Assembly: GCA_905214495.1 (NCBI GenBank)
Contig: CAJMLW010000001.1
Coordinates: 57,909 to 121,908, forward strand
Source of the DNA: an uncultured bacterium
GTDB lineage: Bacteria > Bacillota > Negativicutes > Veillonellales > Veillonellaceae
DNA length: 64,000 nt
Reading direction: 5' to 3'
The position numbers were made by a program, and so were the translations under genes. Within the stretch, counting starts at the first letter, position 1. The number at the start of each line of letters is the position of its first letter. This document shows, piece after piece, positions 59,068 to 64,000 of the stretch. The notes below the pieces were generated by a model that ran no database searches, was not told the origin of the DNA, and saw only the letters and a program-made list of their open reading frames with translations.

Positions 59068-60219
59068 CTATCTCCTATTTATAAATTCTGAAGCTTTTAT
59101 ACGAGCCCATTGATCGATAGCTAGTAAGTTATCGAGAGTAAAATCATCATCTCTTCCCATGGATTCCAAAACAGCGGTAACGATTTTATAGATATCGCTA
59201 AATATGATTTTTCCATCTAAAAATGCATATACGGCAGTTTCATTAGCTGCATTAAATACGGCTGGCTTAAAACCACCAATTTTACCAACTTCATATGCTA
59301 AATGTAAAGCAGGAAAATCATCCACTCTAGGAGGCATAAACTCAAGAGTGAGTAATTCTTTAAAGTCCAAATGTTTCATATCAAGGTGCATCCGTTTAGG
59401 ATATGTTAAAGCATATTGAATTGGTTCACGCATATCAGGATTACCCATTTGTGCAAGGATAGCACCATCATTTAAACGAATCATAGAATGAATAATACTT
59501 TGAGGGTGAACCACCACATCGATATGATCAAAATCAAAGTCGAATAACCAATGGGCTTCAATTACCTCTAGCCCTTTATTAAATAAAGAAGCAGAATCAA
59601 TAGTAATTTTGCTACCCATATTCCATGTAGGATGTTTTAAACAATCCGCTGCCGTAGCAGAAGCAATACGTTCACTAGACCAGGTTCGAAGTGGCCCACC
59701 TGAAGCAGTTAATATCAATGAATCTACATTCGATCTAGCTTGTCCTTCCAAACATTGGAAAATAGCACTATGTTCACTGTCTATAGGTAAAATAGCAACA
59801 TTATATTCCTTAGCAAGTGCCGTAATTAAAGGTCCACCTGCTACCAATGTTTCTTTATTGGCAAGGCCGATAGTCTTGCGGGCCTTAATGGCCTCTACAG
59901 TTGGCTCAATACCAACAGCACCAACAATTGCCGTAACCACCATAGTAGCTTCTTGAATTGTGGCTGCACTAATCAAAGCTTCTTTACCACCTATAATTTT
60001 AGTGGAACCATGATAACGTTCTTTAAGAAGCATATATGCTTGTTCATCAACTACACCAGCTATTAATGGATTAAATTCATTAATTTGTTGTTCTAATAAA
60101 TCAATATTACGGTGAGCAACTAATGCAACGGCTTTAAATTGGTCAGGATGTTGCTTAATAACATCTAATGTTTGTGTACCAATTGAGCCAGTGCTTCCCA
60201 ATATACTTACATACTTCAT
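59068..60219 (-). CDS. dxr: 1-deoxy-D-xylulose 5-phosphate reductoisomerase
   Basis: A 383-residue NADPH enzyme of the MEP pathway. NADPH motif ILGSTGSIGTQTLDVI (6-21), LANKETLVAGG near 120, metal/substrate region PIDSEHSAIFQCL near 146-158, TASGGPLRTWS near 175, and HPTWNMGSKITIDSASLFNKGLEVIEA near 205-230 (key residues as in other DXRs). Overlaps nothing; one base from rseP. The fosmidomycin-binding residues look conserved in outline. Confidence 0.97.
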   Translation of the reverse strand: MKYVSILGSTGSIGTQTLDVIKQHPDQFKAVALVAHRNIDLLEQQINEFNPLIAGVVDEQAYMLLKERYHGSTKIIGGKEALISAATIQEATMVVTAIVGAVGIEPTVEAIKARKTIGLANKETLVAGGPLITALAKEYNVAILPIDSEHSAIFQCLEGQARSNVDSLILTASGGPLRTWSSERIASATAADCLKHPTWNMGSKITIDSASLFNKGLEVIEAHWLFDFDFDHIDVVVHPQSIIHSMIRLNDGAILAQMGNPDMREPIQYALTYPKRMHLDMKHLDFKELLTLEFMPPRVDDFPALHLAYEVGKIGGFKPAVFNAANETAVYAFLDGKIIFSDIYKIVTAVLESMGRDDDFTLDNLLAIDQWARIKASEFINRR

Positions 60220-60246
60220 AAAAGCCTTCTTTTCTGTTTATGTTTA

Positions 60247-61068
60247 TTATGCAAAATATAAAATTAATAATAATGTAACCGGTGCGGTAAACATTAAACT
60301 ATCAAAACGATCTAAAACCCCACCATGACCAGGTAATAGTGTACCTGAGTCTTTTACATTACATAGTCGTTTTAATTTAGATTCAAATAAATCACCTAAA
60401 GGTGCTAATACACCACAAATAATGCCAACATAGGCACCTATATAGACTGGTATATGACTGATTACAGCATACACAATACCAGTTACAACACAGCCGATAA
60501 AACCGCCAATAAAACCTTCTAATGTTTTATTAGGACTTATGGACGGTACAATTTTACGTTTACCAAATGCACGACCGGCAAAGTACGCAAAGGTATCGCT
60601 AGCCCATGTTGAAAACAATAATAACCATAGCATAACTACGCCCCAACTTTCACCAACAATAGGCATTGTTAATGAACTATAGAGCCAGTCATGACGTATC
60701 AATAATAATGAGCCTAGTCCCAGTACTATATATAGCAAACCAAATAAGCTATAAGAAACGCTACTCATAGAATATGTATTTTCACCAAATGTACACATTA
60801 GATAATTGGAAATAATGGCGAATACAAAGCAAGCCATACTTACTGTATAACTGCCAAACCACAAGGATATCATGATAGCGATAATTGAAAGGTATCCCCA
60901 CAATACAGGTACACGAACATGTTTAGCCTTACTTAGTAGTATAAATTCTCGCCATCCAATGAGTGCTAATAATGTAATGAGTATATCATATGTAAAGCCA
61001 CCTAGTGTAATAGCACCTAGTGCAATGATAAACCCGATAACTGCAGTGATAACACGTGTTTTAAGCAT
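60247..61068 (-). CDS. cdsA: Phosphatidate cytidylyltransferase CdsA
   Basis: A 273-residue polytopic membrane enzyme that makes CDP-diacylglycerol from phosphatidic acid and CTP. The signature FESKLKRLCNVKDSGTLLPGHGGVLDRFDS near the C-terminus is fully matched (key Asp, Lys and His-Gly-Gly kept), with SPNKTLEGFIGG before it. About seven hydrophobic helices. Three bases after uppS, in the standard uppS-cdsA-dxr-rseP run. Confidence 0.96.
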   Translation of the reverse strand: MLKTRVITAVIGFIIALGAITLGGFTYDILITLLALIGWREFILLSKAKHVRVPVLWGYLSIIAIMISLWFGSYTVSMACFVFAIISNYLMCTFGENTYSMSSVSYSLFGLLYIVLGLGSLLLIRHDWLYSSLTMPIVGESWGVVMLWLLLFSTWASDTFAYFAGRAFGKRKIVPSISPNKTLEGFIGGFIGCVVTGIVYAVISHIPVYIGAYVGIICGVLAPLGDLFESKLKRLCNVKDSGTLLPGHGGVLDRFDSLMFTAPVTLLLILYFA

Positions 61069-61071
61069 CGA

Positions 61072-61833
61072 TTATTCCTCTTGCAAGCCACCAAAACGAC
61101 GTTCTCGTTTTTGATAGGCTGCTATAGCTTCTAATAATGTTTCTTTTGTAAAATCTGGCCAATGTAAATCAGTAAACCAAAATTCGGCATATGCTAACTG
61201 CCATAATAAAAAGTTACTAATACGATAATCTTTACTAGGACGTATTAGTAAATCGACATCACTAAACTCTTGCGTATACAAATGACAGCTAACATATTGT
61301 TCAGTAATATCTTGAACTGCAAGTTGTCCATCTAACACGGATTGTGCTATTCCTTGTACAGTCCGTACTATCTCATCACGCCCACCATAATTAATAGCTA
61401 ATTGTAAGGTTAGGCCTGTATTATTCTTAGTTAAGGCTTCGGAATCAGAAATAATAGTTTGTAATTCTTCTGAAAGTCCTTGAATATATCCAATGAAACG
61501 TATACGAACATTATGTTCATGCATGTATTGTACGTTTTTCTGTAAATATTCTTTAATCAAGGCCATCAAAAGAGAAACCTCTTGCTCAGGCCGTTTCCAG
61601 TTCTCAGTTGAGAATCCATATACTGTTAATGCTTTTACACCGATTTCATCAGCAGCAATAACAATTTCTTTTAATACATCAGCACCTGCTCGATGTCCCA
61701 TTGACCGAGGCATGCCACGACGCTTTGCCCAACGCCCATTGCCATCCATAATAATAGCTACATGACGAGGCACATTGTGTTCATCTATATTAACTGTAGA
61801 TGAGGTATGGCGTTTAAATAGTTTCCTCAGCAT
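61072..61833 (-). CDS. uppS: Undecaprenyl diphosphate synthase
   Basis: A 253-residue cis-prenyltransferase (isoprenyl transferase) that makes the C55 lipid carrier for cell-wall polymers. IIMDGNGRWAKRRGMPRSMGH near 27-47 with the catalytic Asp, YGFSTENWKRP near 73, LQLAINYGGRDE near 145, and RPSKDYRISNFLLWQLAYAEFWF near 195. A start with GGAGG six bases upstream overlaps the 83-residue gene by 20 bases. It uses farnesyl diphosphate made by enzymes such as the ispA product at the other end of the window. Confidence 0.97.
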   Translation of the reverse strand: MLRKLFKRHTSSTVNIDEHNVPRHVAIIMDGNGRWAKRRGMPRSMGHRAGADVLKEIVIAADEIGVKALTVYGFSTENWKRPEQEVSLLMALIKEYLQKNVQYMHEHNVRIRFIGYIQGLSEELQTIISDSEALTKNNTGLTLQLAINYGGRDEIVRTVQGIAQSVLDGQLAVQDITEQYVSCHLYTQEFSDVDLLIRPSKDYRISNFLLWQLAYAEFWFTDLHWPDFTKETLLEAIAAYQKRERRFGGLQEE

Positions 61834-62065
61834 ACATTACCTCCAGAGTATGTCCAAAATCACTTGCAACCATAGGTCTATATAGAATGATATGAAGCAT
61901 ATCCTCAGATTCAGTGATTCTTGCGACATAATAGCCTTCAGAGGCTATCTCAAAAAAGCGATTAAAATTATCGCCTATTATTACCTTAAAAGGAATATGG
62001 GCAGCCTGCAATTGAGACTTTGCAAGCTGCCAAGGCATTCCAATAAGACTACTAGAATTAGTCAT
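61814..62065 (-). CDS. Small 83-residue protein of unknown function
   Basis: Not recognised. The frame lies exactly between frr (TAATG overlap of one base) and uppS (20-base overlap), which makes real translation likely. The protein begins MTNSSSLIGMPWQLAKSQLQ, followed by alternating beta-like and helical stretches with FKVIIGDNFN and YVARITESEDMLHIILYRP, and ends GHTLEVMYAEETI. It has no membrane helix. The pattern (I-G-M-x-x-x-x-A-x-x-x-L-x-x-A-x-I) vaguely recalls a PASTA-like repeat, but I do not claim it. Conserved location between frr and uppS would be the best support. Confidence 0.7.
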   Translation of the reverse strand: MTNSSSLIGMPWQLAKSQLQAAHIPFKVIIGDNFNRFFEIASEGYYVARITESEDMLHIILYRPMVASDFGHTLEVMYAEETI

Positions 62066-62625
62066 TATACTTCTAATACGTCCTTTTCTTTAACGGCTTT
62101 CAATTCATCGATTTGTTTAATCTTTTTATCCGTTAATTTCTGAATTTGATCTAAACCATCTTTAGCATCATCTTCAGTAATCGTTTTAGCTTTTTCTTCT
62201 TTTTTCAATGCATCATTAGCATCACGACGAATGTTACGAACTGCTACCTTTGCATCTTCAGCTTTCTTATGAACTACTTTAACAATTTCTTTACGACGTT
62301 CTTCTGTTAATTGAGGAATTGTCAAACGAATAGCCGTACCATCATTACCTGGGTTTAATCCCAAATCTGATTGTAAAATAGCTTTTTCAATAGCACCAAT
62401 CATAGATTTATCCCATGGTGCAATTAAAATCATACGAGGTTCTGGTACAGAAATATTAGCTACTTGATTAATTGGCGTAGGAGATCCGTAGTAATCAACC
62501 ATCACCTTATCAAGTAATGCAGTACTAGCACGACCGGTACGAATAGAAGCAAATTCATGCTTTAAAGACTCGATGGACTTATTCATACGCTCTTCTTGTT
62601 GTTGCATTAATTCTTTTAATTCCAT
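62065..62625 (-). CDS. frr: Ribosome recycling factor
   Basis: A 186-residue RRF that splits post-termination ribosomes with EF-G. The N-terminal helix (ELKELMQQQEERMNKSIES), IRTGRASTALLD near 30-41, and the C-terminal VRNIRRDANDALKK near 128-141 and LTDKKIKQIDEL are the family pattern. Length matches the 185-residue norm. Six bases after pyrH in the tsf-pyrH-frr order; one base overlaps the 83-residue gene. Confidence 0.97.
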   Translation of the reverse strand: MELKELMQQQEERMNKSIESLKHEFASIRTGRASTALLDKVMVDYYGSPTPINQVANISVPEPRMILIAPWDKSMIGAIEKAILQSDLGLNPGNDGTAIRLTIPQLTEERRKEIVKVVHKKAEDAKVAVRNIRRDANDALKKEEKAKTITEDDAKDGLDQIQKLTDKKIKQIDELKAVKEKDVLEV

Positions 62626-62631
62626 AGTGGT

Positions 62632-63357
62632 TTATTCTCCGCGAACGATGGTCCCTACTTCTTCACCTTTTGCAGCTTTGGTAATATTACCAGGAATATC
62701 CATGCTGAAAACGATAATAGGGATATTATTGTCTTTACATAATGTAGTGGATGTAGAATCCATTACTTTTAATTCTTTTGTAATAATGTCATTATATGTT
62801 AATTCATCAAATTTAACGGCATTAGGATTTGTTTTTGGATCAGAATCATATACACCATCAGCAAACTTTTTAGCCATCAAAATTGCATCAGCTTCAATTT
62901 CCGCAGCGCGCAATGCAGCTGTTGTATCAGTGGAGAAATAAGGTTTCCCAAGGCCTGCGCCAAAGATAACGATACGTTTTTTCTCCAAGTGACGAATTGC
63001 ACGACGACGAATATAAGGCTCTGCAATTTCCTGCATTTCAATAGCTGTTTGTACGCGAGTATCCACACCAGCTTGTTCTAATGCATCTTGCAATGCTAAG
63101 GAGTTCATCACTGTTGCCAACATGCCCATATAGTCAGCTGTAGCACGATCCATACCTTGATTACTACCAGCTAACCCTCTCCATAGGTTACCGCCACCAA
63201 CAACAATAGCGATTTCTAAATCAGTGGATTTTGCCAAAGCTGCGATTTCTTGTGCAAACTTTTCAACTACATCAGGGTTAATACCAAAACCTTGATCACC
63301 CGCTAATGCTTCACCACTTAACTTCAAAACAATACGTTTAAAGTGTCTCTTTGCCAT
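62632..63357 (-). CDS. pyrH: Uridylate kinase
   Basis: A 241-residue hexameric UMP kinase of the amino-acid-kinase fold. N-terminal VLKLSGEALAGDQGFGI near 11-27, GGGNLWRG near 53-60, MGMLATVMNSLALQDAL near 76-92, FGAGLGKPYFSTDTTAALRA near 135-154. Between tsf and frr, as in most bacteria. A short hairpin precedes it (63379-63410), so part of its transcription may be uncoupled from tsf. Confidence 0.97.
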   Translation of the reverse strand: MAKRHFKRIVLKLSGEALAGDQGFGINPDVVEKFAQEIAALAKSTDLEIAIVVGGGNLWRGLAGSNQGMDRATADYMGMLATVMNSLALQDALEQAGVDTRVQTAIEMQEIAEPYIRRRAIRHLEKKRIVIFGAGLGKPYFSTDTTAALRAAEIEADAILMAKKFADGVYDSDPKTNPNAVKFDELTYNDIITKELKVMDSTSTTLCKDNNIPIIVFSMDIPGNITKAAKGEEVGTIVRGE

Positions 63358-63378
63358 TTGTATACTCCTCTATTGCAA

Positions 63379-63410
63379 AATAAGAGAACACGATACGGTG
63401 TTCTCTTATT
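63379..63410 (-). terminator. Hairpin between tsf and pyrH
   Basis: A perfect 13-pair inverted repeat (63379-63391 with 63398-63410, 6-base loop) lies 10 bases beyond the tsf stop and is followed on the minus strand by TTTTGC. It resembles a terminator with a short T-tract, so it probably reduces rather than blocks readthrough. Confidence 0.7.
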
Positions 63411-63419
63411 ATTTATTAA

Positions 63420-64000
63420 TTATTTACCAACAGATGCCATTACTTCTGCTACGAAGTCATCTTGGCGTTTTTCAATGCCTTCGCCCAAACCGTAGCGAAC
63501 AAAACGACGTACGTTGATGTTTTCACCGATTTTTGCAATATTTTCATTAATGATATCAGTAACTGTTTTGTCACCATCTTTAATGAACGCTTGTTCTAAT
63601 AGGCAATTTTCTTTATAGAATTTTTCAATACGGCCATTAACCATTTTTTCTAAAACAGCTTCAGGTTTTGGTTTACGACCAGCTTTAACGTCTTCTTCAG
63701 CTTCTACTTTAGCTTGTTCCAACAATACTTGTTTTTCATGTTCGATTACTTCAGCAGGAACCTCTTCACGGTTTAAGTATGCAGGGTTAACAGCTGCGAT
63801 TTGCATAGCGATATCGCGTGCTAAGCTTTGGAAATCATCAGTTTTAGCAACGAAGTCAGTTTCGCAGTTAACTTCAACTAAAACACCAATACGACCACCA
63901 GCATGAATGTAGGATTGTACTACACCTTCAGCTGCGATACGACCAGCTTTTTTAGCTGCCGCAGCCAAACCTTTTTCACGAAGAAGGTCAACCGCTTTAT
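63420..64000 (-). CDS. tsf: Elongation factor Ts, 5' end cut by window edge
   Basis: EF-Ts, which exchanges GDP for GTP on EF-Tu. The frame is open to the right edge: the first visible residues are KAVDLLREKGL, then AAAAKKAGRIAAEGVVQSYIH, the dimer/contact region VEVNCETDFVAKTDDF, and the C-terminal LGEGIEKRQDDFVAEV. The N-terminal UBA-like part (TDFVKDLREKTGA-type) lies outside, so the true start is not in the window; the TTG at 63966-63968 is not a start. rpsB is expected just beyond the edge, but not seen. Confidence 0.95.
   Translation of the reverse strand, partial: KAVDLLREKGLAAAAKKAGRIAAEGVVQSYIHAGGRIGVLVEVNCETDFVAKTDDFQSLARDIAMQIAAVNPAYLNREEVPAEVIEHEKQVLLEQAKVEAEEDVKAGRKPKPEAVLEKMVNGRIEKFYKENCLLEQAFIKDGDKTVTDIINENIAKIGENINVRRFVRYGLGEGIEKRQDDFVAEVMASVGK

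Noticed and set aside
1..64000. CRISPR arrays, tRNA or rRNA genes, prophage or defence islands
   Set aside because: No spaced direct-repeat array, cloverleaf, rRNA segment or phage/defence gene was recognised anywhere on either strand by reading.

Overview
The window is a dense, AT-rich bacterial chromosome segment with almost every gene on the minus strand. Only three genes lie on the plus strand: a 112-residue orphan, tpx and a psiE-like gene. Gene content and order point to a Firmicute: Asp23-nusB-xseAB-ispA-tlyA-nadK, hrcA-grpE-dnaK-dnaJ-prmA-rsmE-mtaB, mutS-mutL-miaA, and tsf-pyrH-frr-uppS-cdsA-dxr-rseP-ispG-proS. Together with the cobalamin genes this best fits the Negativicutes, probably Veillonella or a close relative. 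That identification is inference from layout and protein flavour, not from a search. I see no rRNA, tRNA, CRISPR array, insertion sequence, prophage or plasmid feature. The longest gene-free stretches are about 250 bases (22546-22798 and 39244-39487), so none exceeds 300. || Layout, left to right; transcription of most blocks runs right to left. (1) 1-8155: pepQ-efp, a terminator, two Asp23 proteins, nusB, a TsaD-like protein, xseA, xseB, a short-chain prenyl synthase, a PAP2-like membrane protein, tlyA and a truncated nadK. (2) 8226-16623: rsuA, then a lower-ligand and nucleotide-loop branch of cobalamin synthesis (cobC-like phosphatase, cobD, a PduX-like threonine kinase, cobS, cbiB, cobQ, cobU), the 112-residue orphan and a PduO-type adenosyltransferase. 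(3) 16646-22545: ndk, htpX, thrB, hom, an ACT protein, a flippase-like membrane protein and a YdjC/ChbG deacetylase. (4) 22799-28189: a TrmH-type RNA methyltransferase, a heterodimeric ABC exporter, then divergent tpx and psiE. (5) 28267-31608: glnA with an attenuator-like leader, yqeY, rpsU, hinT. (6) 31625-39286: mtaB, rsmE, prmA, and the dnaJ-dnaK-grpE-hrcA heat-shock operon with a perfect CIRCE element. (7) 39488-44248: a compact siroheme/Fe-S protein, hemW, lepA, and mnmA with a structured leader. (8) 44447-55049: a PLP enzyme, miaA, an RsmJ-like methyltransferase, mutL, mutS, miaB, a P-loop/Asp23 fusion and a PHP phosphoesterase. (9) 55226-64000: proS, ispG, rseP, dxr, cdsA, uppS, an 83-residue protein, frr, pyrH and a 5'-truncated tsf. 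|| The genes are mostly core cell biology: RNA modification (TlyA, RsuA, TrmH, MtaB, RsmE, MnmA, MiaA, MiaB, RsmJ-like), translation factors, isoprenoid and lipid-carrier synthesis, protein folding and mismatch repair. No complete new multi-gene system (defence, mobile or secondary-metabolite) is visible. The most interesting signals are smaller: a run of tandem hairpins before mnmA, a terminator hairpin inside the glnA leader, a duplicated operator-like element between tpx and the ABC exporter, CtsR-like heptads above the CIRCE promoter, a P-loop/Asp23 fusion, a stand-alone siroheme half-module, and the orphan 112-residue gene in the cobalamin block. Many start codons were moved inward to the ATG that has a proper Shine-Dalgarno sequence.
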